Notes under the pieces: model-generated
Told to the model about the DNA's origin: nothing
What the model saw: the letters and a program-made list of their open reading frames with translations, nothing else
The model's database searches: none
Part shown: one piece after another, positions 47,401 through 58,000 of the stretch
Position numbering within the stretch: position 1 is the first letter of the stretch
Layout: every line of letters starts with the position of its first letter
Assembly: GCF_964355755.1 (NCBI RefSeq)
Contig: NC_092672.1
Span: 186,001-250,000, forward strand
Source of the DNA: Antedon mediterranea
Taxonomy: Eukaryota; Echinodermata; Crinoidea; Comatulida; Antedonidae
DNA length: 64,000 nucleotides
Direction of reading: 5' to 3'
Program-made: the position numbers and the translations under genes

Positions 47401-48735
47401 GGGGAGGCTAGGCTCCCCGACGAGGGTGCTACAGCCCCCCACCCCCCGCTGGCGCCACCACTGTTGAGCTGTATATTATTATTATAGTAATATTATTATT
47501 ATTATACTTATTTATGGATACTATTTTGTTTGTTCTTACAGGAGAATGTGAAGAGGCTTTTCCAAAGTAATATTGTCAGTGATGAGTTCACTGCATGGTG
47601 TGAGATGAGTTTACGTGGCATGTCTGCTTCTGTTGATAGTAAGTCACTTCTTCACTCTTTAATTTCTTATTTCAGTTTTACCAGTGATGCTTGTTTTTGG
47701 AATTCTGTCCCTCGACAAATTACTAAATCAACATCTATTGCTATTTTTAAAAAGAACTTAAAATGCATCTTTTTAACATCTAATACAAGCATATAAAGTT
47801 TGATAGTGTAGACTGAGCGTTAAATTGATAACTTTTGAATACTTGTTTTTTATTTTAGTACCAACTTTCATAACATTCTTGCAAGATGTAGACTCTCCAT
47901 ATGAGCTTCATGACTATGTTAAAATGTATCTTGGTGAATCTCGTGAAACAGCAGAGTTTGCCCGTCAGTTCTTAGAACGCCGTCAGAAAATGAGACAAAT
48001 GGTAAGTCCACGTCCATGTTAAAATGTATCTTGGTGAATCTCGTGAAACAGCAGAGTTCGCCTGTCAGTTCTTAGAACGCCGTCACAAAATGAGACAAAT
48101 GGTAAGTCCACGTCTATGTTAAAATTTATCTTGGTGAATCTCGTGAAACAGCAGAGTTTGCCCGTCAGTTCTTAGAACGCCGTCAGAAAATGAGACAAAT
48201 GGTAAGTCCACGTCTATGTTAAAATTTATCTTGGTGAATCTCGTGAAACAGCAGAGTTTGCCCGTCAGTTCTTAGAACGCCGTCAGAAAATGAGACAAAT
48301 GGTAAGTCCACGTCTATGTTAAAATTTATCTTGGTGAATCTCGTGAAACAGCAGAGTTCGCCCGTCAGTTCTTAGAACGCCGTCAGAAAATGAGACAAAT
48401 GGTAAGTCCACGTCCAAGTCTGTTTTTACTATGATGTGGGAAAATGAGAAAACGTTTTGTTGTGCATTTTTTACCAAATTTTTGTTCAGATTTCCATATA
48501 AGGATATATTTATAAATTAAGAATTTACTTTTTTATTTAGGAAAATCCTTGGATGGTTCAAGGAAAGTCTTCTCAGATTACTTCTTATGGAGACTGGGAA
48601 TCGGATTCGATGAGAAAGTCTGTCGGAGGAAAGAAAAAGAAACGTTTCCAGACTTTAGACCCTAGCATCCTGGGCTTCAGCGTAAATCCTGCTGATAGGA
48701 TAAACATGGGTGAAATCCAAACCGTTGACGATTGA
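26455..48735 (+). CDS. GIGYF: GIGYF: GYF-domain translational repressor (22 coding exons, 1326 codons)
   Basis: Exons: 26455-26727, 27107-27212, 27321-27429, 29729-29934, 30044-30282, 30473-30967, 31406-31720, 38919-39055, 39206-39519, 39854-40065, 40565-40653, 40802-40967, 41083-41210, 41307-41445, 41606-41743, 41855-41934, 43813-43921, 45044-45225, 45437-45545, 47542-47638, 47859-48001, 48541-48735 (3981 nt with stop). Domains: 4EHP-binding motif FRYGREEML (45-53), RGG-rich and acidic region with LPEWAMDD, GYF domain (about 514-575), Q-rich region, long charged coiled coil, Trp-rich GVWDP repeats, and the typical C-terminus ending in NMGEIQTVDD. Length is near vertebrate GIGYF2 (about 1300). 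Family role: with 4EHP it silences mRNAs, including during ribosome quality control; the GYF domain binds proline-rich ligands. One intron is GC-AG (30283). Several junctions carry tandem arrays. The protein given assumes the first donor after the GYF exon. Confidence 0.93.
26587..26613 (+). other. 4EHP (eIF4E2)-binding motif of GIGYF
   Basis: Codons 45-53 read FRYGREEML, followed by ALF. The family motif is Y-x-Y-x4-(L/M)-hydrophobic. The second Tyr (residue 47) and Met-Leu (52-53) are kept, while the first Tyr is Phe. It supports an eIF4E2-type partner; the assignment rests on recall of the family. Confidence 0.75.
27581..27790. repeat. 110-bp tandem duplication in GIGYF intron 3
   Basis: Two almost identical units start AGAAGGAGTACAATG at 27581 and 27691. 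The first ends in GGGTTAGGGTTAGG. It is purely intronic. Confidence 0.92.
27850..27961. repeat. Minisatellite of TTACTGT(A/C)TG units
   Basis: 10-bp units alternating TTACTGTATG, TTACTGTCTG and GTACTGT(A/C)TG. The same array resumes at 29255-29290, so it was split by the element at 27962-29254. Confidence 0.85.
27962..29254. mobile_element. hAT-like element inserted in a minisatellite (GIGYF intron 3)
   Basis: Left end CTAGGCTCGCACTGGC and the reverse complement of the right end (CTGGGGTAGCACTAAC) match at most positions. Flanking octamers CTGTATGT and TAGTATGT match at six of eight. Both ends contain GGCGAAA and TTTAGCCATTTTG blocks. The minisatellite continues on each side. The frame 28148-28408 is not recognised. 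Assignment to hAT is by end structure only. Confidence 0.55.
30283..30472 (+). other. GC-AG intron of GIGYF
   Basis: The exon ends ATGAAG at 30282 and the intron begins GCAAGT, ending TTTTTTGCAG at 30472. Phase 0 on both sides and the continuing acidic reading frame support it. No GT donor nearby keeps the frame. GC donors with otherwise perfect U1 complementarity are the known minor class. Confidence 0.8.
31406..31720 (+). other. GYF-domain exon of GIGYF
   Basis: 105 codons: an acidic start (DDDDK), seven Gln, then the GYF domain from codon 514. The signature is present: WYYKDPQGAVQGPF, later EMADWFGAGYF. These aromatic and glycine residues form the pocket for proline-rich peptides in the family. 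The last 51 nt of the exon and its donor (AAG/GTAATA at 31720/31721) form the first unit of the 92-copy array downstream. Confidence 0.92.
31670..38842 (+). repeat. 92-copy, 78-bp array of GYF-exon 3' end plus splice donor
   Basis: Each unit has 51 nt of exon (from CAATGGGGACGAGTCCC to ACAAAG) and 27 nt of intron (GTAATAATATGTAAAAT...). Donors run from 31721 to 38816. One unit, near 34062, is 75 bp. Both sizes are multiples of three and the unit has no stop in the GIGYF frame, so the frame is open from the GYF domain to 38929. Variants: GGTCC or GGCCC in the exon part; TGTAAA, TGTAAC or TATAAA in the intron part. No acceptor-like sequence lies between units. Frames on the other strand are open only because the unit is open. 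Confidence 0.97.
40131..40430. repeat. 60-bp tandem repeat, 5 copies, intronic
   Basis: Five identical 60-bp units starting AATGACATGGACTGTAATGG, in the intron after the exon ending 40065. The array does not touch a splice junction. Open frames across it follow from the unit length. Confidence 0.97.
41939..43740 (+). repeat. 51-bp array, 34 copies, just after a GIGYF donor
   Basis: Exact 51-bp periodicity from 41990 to 43724 (34 units, starting GGGCTGCTGAGTCGAAGC). The unit resembles the exon end itself (GGGCTGCTAAAGTGTCAAG) fused to the first intron bases, but has lost the GTAAAT donor. A last partial unit reads GGGCTACTGAAGTGTCAATAG, closer to the exon. Only the true donor at 41934/41935 keeps a consensus. 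Variation is mainly GTTGG/GTGGG and CATTT/CCTTT. Confidence 0.95.
44092..45121 (+). repeat. 133-bp array, 8 copies of branch point, acceptor and exon start
   Basis: Acceptor AGs end at 44111, 44244, 44377, 44510, 44643, 44776, 44909 and 45043 (the last step is 134 because of one extra C). Each complete interval between acceptors includes the branch-point consensus TACTAAC, a pyrimidine-rich stretch, TTCTTACACAG or TTCTTGCACAG, and the first 78 nt of the exon. The seven upstream copies read into TAA or TGA soon after the exon part. Only the eighth continues into the rest of the exon (45044-45225). Confidence 0.95.
45226..45345 (+). repeat. Decayed two-copy duplication of an exon end and donor
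   Basis: The exon end AAAAGCCTAAAGCAAG/GTAACT at 45225 is echoed by AAAAGCCTATAGCAAG/GTAAAT ending at about 45319, followed in both by TATTCACAATAC and a similar run to AATAGCATAGC. It is an older, diverged version of the junction-spanning duplications. Confidence 0.8.
45621..47463. mobile_element. Non-autonomous hAT-type element, copy 2 (1843 bp), in GIGYF intron 19
   Basis: Ends CAGCGGTGGCGCCAG and CTGGCGCCACCACTG; the 8-bp target duplication TTGAGCTG lies at 45613-45620 and 47464-47471. Inside are about seven diverged units of roughly 100-125 bp, each with AAAATAGAG...CTAGGTC, compared with three in copy 1, which explains much of the length difference. No transposase frame. Confidence 0.92.
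47660..47796 (+). mobile_element. LINE 3' ORF fragment in GIGYF intron 20
   Basis: The open stretch encodes FWNSVPRQITKSTS followed by AIFKKNLKCIFL, which resembles the C-terminal end of LINE reverse transcriptase ORFs. It lies between the donor at 47638 and the acceptor at 47858. It is short, so the evidence is limited. Confidence 0.5.
47795..47823 (-). mobile_element. Solo terminal repeat of the CTCTGTCTACACTATC MITE family
   Basis: ATAAAGTTTGATAGTGTAGA and the following bases match the right end of the MITE at 56875-57037, with one substitution. Only this end is present. Confidence 0.6.
47916..48415 (+). repeat. 100-bp array, 5 copies of exon 3' end plus donor (GIGYF exon 21)
   Basis: Donors ATG/GTAAGT have their last exon base at 48001, 48101, 48201, 48301 and 48401, an exact 100-bp period. 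The unit holds 86 nt of exon and 14 nt of intron. Because 100 is not a multiple of three, use of a later donor reads GTAAGTCCACG... into TAA within a few codons. The first donor gives the frame that joins 48541. Confidence 0.97.
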
Positions 48736-50785
48736 AGGTGACATCAGAATATTTGTTATTAATGGCTGCTGCGTTCAAATATAAGTATACTCTTTTTCAA
48801 ATGCAGGAAAATTTGTTGTGATTGTATCTGCAATAAAATTAAGAAAATGTGACAGAACTGAAAAGTGACGTACATGCATGAATTGCGTGCGCCTGAAGTC
48901 CGCGCATGGTTGTCCGGCCGTAAGTGTCTGCCAGAGACTGTGGTACTTTACTGCAGTTGCAATAAAATGGTTTAGTTGTGGTAAAAACCATACTGTAAGG
49001 TGGTGTTGTTATTTTACCATTATGGTGAAGCCATACATACTAGACGTGATCCTATTGACATACTTCATCTAGTGAAGTCTGATACTAAAGTCAGAATTCC
49101 ATTAGTGTAATTTCTTTATTTTACCATGGTTCCAGAATTATTATATAGTAGGTTTAAAAGTTTCAGACTTGGTTGTTATTTGCTAAGAACTATTCCATTA
49201 AAATTAAATAAGTTTAATTTTCAAATATTTTATTGAAATAATCATGCTTTTTAAAGTTTTTATTTAGTTATTTTAAATTGAAATCACTGTTTTTGTAAAC
49301 AGAAAAACATTTTTGGTATCTGCGAGAAAAAAAACATTGCTTTTCCTGTACAAAATTCAATTTGATTATATCATTCCAATAGCCATAACTAGAGTAGGTT
49401 ATCCTACTTTAAATTAACCTAATACCATGCCATTTCAATACAGCTGTAGATAAATTACTATTGATAGGACAGTATAGAAATTTCAAACAATATTGGCTCT
49501 GTAGATTAACTATAACATTTAGACATGCTTTTAAGATCTAGTTTTTCTTCCAGAGTGTGTGTAAATGACCAAAAGACTAGAATTCAACCAAATTGTTGTT
49601 TCCCCGGCCTAGAAAAGATTCTTAAATGTTTTCCAAACTCAATAGTAGTTTTTCTTTACCACAGAAAAAATCTGAAAAATCACAAGACACATTAAATATC
49701 ATGAAAGATCACATAAGGCACTCTATTAGTAGATATTTTTTAATTACTTTTTTTTTTTGTGTGGTTGTTCCAATTATTCTACTGCTAGTGTTCTGTAGTA
49801 CATATCTTCTGTCTACCATTAACTTATAGATAAAAATGTTCACACTTATGAGTCTATATTCAGATCTGGTGACTACATATTATTCATGTGTAATGCTAGA
49901 ACCATTCACACTGTTGTAGTAGTAATATTCATTGGCTAATTATGTGTCTGCATGGAGGAGATAACTCCCTCTTTCATTGTATATATCCGTAAGGATACTT
50001 ACAAATAGTTGTACTATTCGAGAATTTATCAAGCATTATCGGGTTCCTCTTATTTATTCTGTATGTGATATAACAAGGTTGAACTGTGAACCTAGCTCTT
50101 TGAATTATCTAGTGTATTGCTCAATCCTTTGTTTTGTTTACTCTTTTATCATTATTCTACCAATTTTGTGGTGTAAGTGATGTTAAATGCAAATAAATTG
50201 CAATTTCTTGAATGTGTGTGAGCCATGCTCTAATGTGCCAGTGTGTATCTTGTTTGTATGACCCTTGACCCTCAGTTAATCTATGCAACGTTTACAAGGT
50301 GCTTGATGATAACCTTTCAATTACTCTGTTCTTTTGGCAAATGTTTTGCTGTAATTGGGTTTTTTTTATTTATCAAGGTATTTTAAGATCATTAATTACC
50401 CTCAACAGTACATGAAACATAGTGTCGTCATTTAAACCGGTTACATGAACCCCATATTTAGTGCAACTTGGTTCATACTTAGTGCAACTTGGTTCATACT
50501 TAGTGCAACTTGGTTTATATTTAGTGCAACTTGGTTCATACTTAGTGCAACTTGGTTCATACTTAGTGCAACTTGGTTCATACTTAGTGCAACTTGGTTC
50601 ATACTTAGTGCAACTTGGTTCATACTTAGTGCAACTTAATTCATGATTGCAAACTATAGAATATTAATTATAATTACAAAAAAAATGTAAATTATTGAAA
50701 AAAAACAGTATTGTGTATTGGAAATATTGACCAATCAGCACAAAGCAGTTTAAACAATCTACAGACAACTCTTTTATTGAATAAA
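48736..50785 (+). terminator. GIGYF 3' UTR and candidate polyadenylation signals
   Basis: AATAAA occurs at 48832-48837, 48961-48966, 50192-50197 and 50780-50785. The last is followed by GT-rich sequence. Which are used cannot be told from sequence. No coding frame is supported here. The 21-bp array falls inside this stretch. Confidence 0.45.
50450..50641. repeat. 21-bp tandem repeat, 9 copies
   Basis: GTGCAACTTGG recurs every 21 bp from 50461 to 50629; most units read TTCATACTTAGTGCAACTTG. It may be within the long GIGYF 3' UTR. Confidence 0.95.
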
Positions 50786-52224
50786 GATTATACTTGAATC
50801 ATTGCCGTTGTTGTTGTTTATTTTTACACTCTTTGTAATCTGGATTTATTTATGTTCTAACTACTACAAATTATTAGAAGTATTAGACTAAAGGGAAAGA
50901 CTAAGGATGAAGTTAGATAGTATTATTACAGTATTAATATTAATAATAATAATTATTATAAACTAAGAATAATATTGTATGTAATCACTACAAATAAACT
51001 TCCGAAATAAGACATCAAACTTGCAAATAACGTTGACGACATTCAGGACGCAGTATAATATTCAAATTATCATGTTCTCAGAAGTTCCAATACAAAATAC
51101 TATGTGTAATAATGTTATTATTGTTGATCAACGAAATTATTTGTTTGTCGTTTGTTCATATTGGTATGCCATCGGATGGCATTTTTTAATTATTCATTTA
51201 AAATATTTTTAAAATACTGATTTTTCTGATGTGATTCTTACAAATTGGTGAAGCTGTTTGCTAATAAACTCAAATATTTTCAATCTTCTGTAAGTAATTG
51301 TTAAAACGGTATTGAACTTGATTCAATTTTTTCTGGATTTGATTATAATCAGAAATATCATTCGTTTATTACAATTAAGCTTGTTTTATTATATTATTTC
51401 TTTGCTTTGTAATACCAAATGTAGATTTGATTAATATGACCTTGCATCTTATACTGTAATAACTTTCAATACTATGCAACAGTACCCGAAATAATATTAT
51501 ACAATAACAAAAATATGCGATTGAAACTAACTTCTGAATAACGAAACAATACAATACAAGCACGAACACACAAAACATGATAAAACCTTAAAGATGTAAT
51601 TGTATTGTCCCTTTGTCAAATTCCAAACAAAAAATATAAAAGAATTTCGAAAAAAGTGGGTCATTTTGAAGTATCATAATAGTTATTAATTTTCACCAAA
51701 AATGAGTCGGAAAAAAAATCATTTAACTGAAATACAGACGTTTTTAGGTTCAAAAAATAACTTTGACTTCCAGTCAAAGTTTTCTATCAAAACATATCTC
51801 ATAATGCAACGCGCTTATTTGGCTATATGCATAATCATAAAACTTCCTATCGCTATCTGTGTGAAAACACCTTCTCATCTGTGACGAGTTGTAAACAATC
51901 CTAATTTAGCATCATGCATAATGTATAGGCCTACTCATGGTTTGAAAACTTTGTTTACTTTCGCTCGGGACGATCTAGGCCTAGACGAAATGTAATCAAA
52001 TTAATTTAGCTGTTTACGTAAAATTGTTGTTTTTGGCTCGAATTTTCGCTTATCGTGGTGAATCGGTTAAGGTGAATAACTTTAATTTTACTTTGATATG
52101 GCCTATTTAAATTTAGAATATTTTGACCTTCATTTAAGGACAATACATCTTTAAATAAAAACAACAATAACTCATTAAATTAATTTAATTAGATAAAACA
52201 TTTAAAATAAATTACAGACCAGTA
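50786..52224. other. Intergenic AT-rich DNA
   Basis: I see AATAAT microsatellite-like runs near 50930-50965 and no supported gene. The short frames here lack family resemblance. Confidence 0.4.
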
Positions 52225-54280
52225 CTATAATAATAATAATTTATTAGGAAATGACACCTTTGCATCGGTGGCACACACAGAAGTGGTGCATCCAATTTAA
52301 CATAATACATCAAAACAATACATTATATGACGGATACAGGTTCTTAAACTGTTTGCAAAAATATAAAAGAAAAATCAATACCAACATGGTAATATAGGTA
52401 CTGTATTAAATTGTCCTACGGTATCATAGGTTTGAGTTGATAAAGAGGTATATAAAAATAAACATAAAATATAGTAAAGAGTTTACATTACAAACCATTG
52501 TGTTTCAACATCAGGTACCGAAGACCTATAGTTGTTATCACAGGTGTATACTATTTACAAATCTAAATACAAATATATAAAAGCAACAATACAAAAGAAA
52601 AACAATCTATATATTGGGAGATTTAAGTTCTGACCGTTTCTCCCATGCAGCTCTTGTGTATTGTTTACAAAACAAATCAAAAAAGGTCTCAGATTCTTTA
52701 CAAATCGCGATAGAATCTCCACCTAAAATATACTGTAATTTATCATCAGCAGTTGCTGTTGTGTAACGATTCCATGTGTCATAATCATTACAGAGTACAA
52801 GATTATTTTGTAGATTGGATAATTCTTTCATTCTAATATTATCAAATGCTTTACAGTTTAATAAAAAATGTTTAATGTCTTCGATTTCGCCATTCCCACA
52901 TAAAGTACAAAGACCGGACACATCATTGGACCATTTATAAGTTTTACAATCTAAAGGTAGAGTGTTAGATCTTAATTTAAATTTCAGACTTGTCTCATAA
53001 AAATGTGTTTTATCAAGTAAATATTTTTCTAAATTAGGGAAAGGTTTCAATTTTGAGTATAAATTTAATGAGGTTTTTTGCATTATATTATTTGACCACT
53101 CTGATTTATATGATTCTGACAAACATCGCTCGACATTGCTAACTGAGAAAGGAACAAGAGTTAAACTATCATTATCAAAAACATTGTTGTAAAAGCCTAT
53201 ATCTGTACATTTTTCAAATATGTCAACACAACTACTAAGAAATTTATATTTTAAACGATCAAAATCACATTTCAATTGTAGCATAGAATTAAGTACAATA
53301 TTAGGCCACCTGTGGTCATCCATAGTTATAAAACGATTAAATAATTTAACTCTGGACAGTTTGTGTAACTTGGATAATGGAACCCACCCAAGGTCACCAT
53401 AGAGTGCCTCTTTTGGAGTATACCGTGGAGCTTTGAGAAGAAAGCGGGCCATTTGCAATTGCACTTTCTCTAGGTCTTCGTTATCCTTCTTGGATTTATT
53501 ATACCAAATGCTACAAGCATAATTTATTGAAGGAATTGCAATGGTTTTCCACAGTATGTTTCCATAGTACACCCGGTTAAAGTCATCAAGGTTAGCTATG
53601 ATACCTTTGATATAAGCTATAAGCCGGTTGCCCTTTTGGATAACATGTTCATAATGTGAATGTTCACTCATGTTTGAGGAAATATAGACCCCTAAATATT
53701 TATAACTATTTACTTCTTTTATCGATTTTTCACCTAATTTCCACTCTTTATCTTTATTTATGCGTTTTCCAACAACCATGACATTTGATTTTTCATGATT
53801 AAAACCAAGTTTCCATTCTTTGGCGAATATATTGGCAATTTCTAACATTTCAGTCATTTCCCTTTCATTATTAGCAATCAATATAACATCATCAGCCCAG
53901 AAGAGCCCTCCCATCCAGACACCATTCATTCTTACCCCGAAGTTGCTTTCACGAAGAAGTTTAACAAATTCATTAATAAATATAGAAAATAAAATTGGTG
54001 AGAGTACACACCCTTGTTTTACTCCTTTGTGGATATTAAACTCATTAGTCATGCTTTCCCCCACTTTTACTTTTGCTTTAACATTGTCATATAGTGAGCT
54101 TATTATTTTCCAAATTTTCCCTCTAACTCCCGTATCCCAGGCACATTTTAGGAGACCATCACGCCATACACTATCAAATGCTTTTCGGAAGTCCAGGAAA
54201 GCTAGATGTGTAGTTTTACCTTCAATACTGTAGGTGGCGCCAGTTATAAGCTTGTTCCTGGCTTGTTGTTGTTGATCGAT
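52225..54280 (-). mobile_element. 5'-truncated LINE with intact reverse transcriptase frame
   Basis: On the minus strand an uninterrupted frame from about 54277 to 52607 encodes a reverse transcriptase: AFLDFRKAFDSVWR, QGCVLSPILFSIFINE, and the catalytic motif FWADDVIL, where the usual first Tyr or Phe of (Y/F)ADD is Trp. The C-terminus has CTLCGNGE...HFLLNC, the zinc-knuckle-like end seen in LINE reverse transcriptases. The upstream endonuclease is absent. The 3' end has AATAAA and a TTATTATTATTA tail. The open frame suggests a recent insertion. Clade unresolved (Jockey/CR1-like). Confidence 0.85.
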
Positions 54281-55009
54281 CGAGAAAAGGGGAATCCCCA
54301 ACCAATGTGCTATTTTCACACACACTAACCTAAGTTGGAAAATCCGTTTGTTAAAAATTAAAACACTTAAAAACGTCAAGAAGCATATCTAAAGAGAAAA
54401 AATGATTAATCTGTCTGAAATTTAGGTAATTAGACAATTTATTGAATATCGTCTGAACTTTAAAAAGTGAGTACAGAGTGTTTTTATTTTATTTAGAATT
54501 TTAGGCTACACTCTCTCTATCTAGCTTCTAACCTAGTAGCTAGATAAAGAGGCCAGGCCGACGTGCCGGATGGTTTAACAATAAACAACAGCAGAAGCTA
54601 CTAACTATAATAAAAAGGCTCCTGGGGCCTAGTCCCTGGTAATATAAGTAGTAAGCCTTTGGTTTATCCTAAGCCGATAACTACTTTACTGGGCTTATTA
54701 GAAATGCTAAAAAGTAAACAACCAGCTTAGATTTAATTGTTTGTAGTTTAGGGGTGATCTAATCTAGATTTTAGACAATATGATGAGAATTACATTCATT
54801 AATTATTTATTAGGCCTAGGTCAAAAAAAGAATTGACTTGGTATAGGTTAACAATATTGGAAGTGCATGAAGTAAATGTTTATTATTCAATTTCTTGATT
54901 GAAAAATAAGTAGTATAAGTATACTATTTAAATATTTTATGCAGTTATTATTATTTTTATACTTTTTAACAACAATATTAAATAGTTTACTTGATAGACA
55001 CACCGCAAG
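54281..55009 (+). other. 5' flank of MIB-like C
   Basis: No repeat family or exon is recognised. The promoter of MIB-like C should be here. No CRE/CCAAT cluster like the one between A and B was seen. Confidence 0.35.
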
Positions 55010-58000
55010 ATGATAATTGGATGCAGAGTGGTCAGAGGTCCAGATTGGCAATGGAACAACCAGGACGGAGGAGAAGGTCACTTAGGAACAGTCGTAGAAG
55101 CAAAGAAATCAAGCTCAGAAGGAAGCATCTGGATTCAGTGGGATATGGGTATTAGAAATAAGTATCGAAATGGTCATGGCGGAAAGTTTGATATCAGATT
55201 GTATGACACAACATCTGCAGGTATTTCATTTTCTACTTTTTTCCCCCACCTAAAACAATATTGGGAATACAATATTGGAATCCCTATAATAATTGACTGA
55301 AACAAAACCATTTTAATATTTTGTTTTTAGGTAAACTGTTATTGCGGTATGTAAAACATTATTTTAGTAATCACTACAATGTTTATTTTAGGAGCAATTC
55401 ATCCACGTATTACATGCGATGCTTGTCTTCAAGAACAAATTACTGGGATTCGATGGAAATGCGTTGACTGTTTAGATTACGACCTATGCCACAAATGTTA
55501 CATGACCGACAAGCACAATCTAAAACATACATTTAAAAGATTTGATTTTGTAAACTCAGAAGGGTATGTCATTTGTGTACACATTTCATAAATATCAAAA
55601 AGACTTAATTTAACATGTACTTATAACCATCACAAGATATTGTACAAAACTTAGATTTTGAAAGGTATTCTGGATGAACTTGAGAACATGAACTATCACT
55701 AATACAGAATTGGAGGGAAATTTGGCATATGCTGATAGGTACAGTAGGCTACAGTAGGTCAATGTTTACAAAATATTTATATTTTTTAGAGTGGCTGTTC
55801 CATGTAGACTTGGAGCTGTCAAGTTAAAAGCTTATGGAATAGTTGAAGGCGCAAAAGTTGAACGAAAAAAAGATGCCAATATGAAAGGTATAATTTCTTT
55901 AAAATTGTTTTGATGCGAGGATTATGTTACAGCTACATTTCCGAGCGAGGTTGATTGTTTGTTATAAGAGAAAGAAACTACTAGATTAAATGAGCCATTG
56001 AATTGGAATTATTCAACACTACTAGATTAAATGAGCCATTGAATGGAATATTTCAACAATGATTCTGAATTTTTTATTTTTGTAAACTCATTTCAGGTCA
56101 AGTTGTGAAGGTAAAGAACATAGAGAATGTTCGCTGTAGTGGTGTCGAAGTAAAATGGGACAATGGTCTAGTTAGTACTTGTAAAGTTGGTTTTGAAGGC
56201 GTAGTTGAGTTAAAGTGCACAGTTGAAGCAGAATGTGGCTCATACTACAGAGATCACCTTGCAACAGTTAGTAAGTATCTTAACTACTACAGGAATTTAG
56301 TAACTATCTTAACTACTACAAGCATGTTTTTGTGTGTTTGTGATGAGGGATTTAATATATTAATTGCTGTATTTGATCATGATTCTTTGATACTATTATT
56401 AGTGTTAAATTATTACTTTTAACCAGCAAGTACTATAGATATCATAGGTTTATATACATAAATACATAGGGTATTATGTTTACACAAGGAATTCAAATGA
56501 ACTTTAGTCATGCTATATGAGCATATGTGTTTACATAGAACACAAACAAGTTATAAAGTTTTACATTGGAATAGATTGTTACACTGCTTACACCCAGATT
56601 TTAATTAGATGTATATCATCAGTTCAAATTTATAGGCTCAACAAATTTTAAACATTACTATAATTTCAGTTTTGTAGAGTCACAAACCCAATACACATCT
56701 GGGAGGCATTTAATGCTGAGTATCATAGCAACAAAGGCATGTCACACAGTACCATACAGTATCTTACCATGCTATCCATAACTCTACATTCACAATTGTT
56801 CCATTTCACAGTGCCGTTGGACCACGTTTATTGTTATTGTATCCTAATATCGTTCCAATATCTTGAAGTTTCTTAAACTCTGTCTACACTATCAAACTAG
56901 TTTGACAAAAAAAGTGTGATGTGCCCAAATATGGTAGTGATATGCCCAAATTAGGTATTGGTATGACATCATCATGTACATATATGGGCACATCACATTT
57001 TTTGTCACATAAAGTTTGATAGTGTAGACAGAGCTTAGTTTCTATTACAGACACATCTTATCTTATTGTTTTTGCTGCAATTTGTTTTTTTAGTAAATGA
57101 AAAAGAAGATAAATTGTTAGATGGATTAAAACAAATACAAGTGCGGGATGATCCTGGTAAAAGAAAATTAAAGGGAGGAGACAAAGTGCGTGTTAAGGAT
57201 TTACCTGTTTCAGTAATGGAAGTGGCCCAAGATGGCCATGGAGGATGGAATGATGAAATGAAAAAGGTATGATAATATGCTGATGTGATTAAAACAAATG
57301 ATGAAATAAAAAAGGTATGATAATAAGCTGTAGAAGATACAAGAAACTTTATTTGTCTTTGTAAAAACAAAGAAATGTTAGCAAATCCGATTAAAAGATA
57401 CATATATAAACGGACTAAAAATGACAAAAAATGTAAAAGTATAAAACATTAAAAAGGTTCAAAACATATTAGGTACAAACATAGAGATATTATATAATAT
57501 CTCTATGGTACAAATTACATTCTAGAGAAATTAGTGTTAAAACAAACTATGAAACAAAAAAGATAATAATACTGATATTATATTAATTTTTTTTCCAGGC
57601 AATGGGTTTAGAAGGAGTGGTTATTAAAGCTGATCCTGACGGAGACGTCCATGTGGCTGTCGGAGGTCACATGTGGTGTTTCAACTCTGACCTGATTGAG
57701 TTTGTACAAGCAGGCAATATAGATGATGTTGGTAAGAATATACAGTATATAGATCAATGATATTTTAAATTATTAGTATTATAATAATATTTTTTTTTCA
57801 ATGTCATTGTATTTATTTATCAAATAGCAATAAAATGTCAAAAGTATATCAAAAAACCCTGAACAAGTTGGTTTATATGACTTATATAGCACAAAAAATG
57901 ACTTTGGCTGGGAGGAAATAGTTTGTAATAATAGATAAAAAAATAAAATGTTCACAATTTCACAAAAATGTTGACCATTTGCTGCAAAGATACTGTGCCC

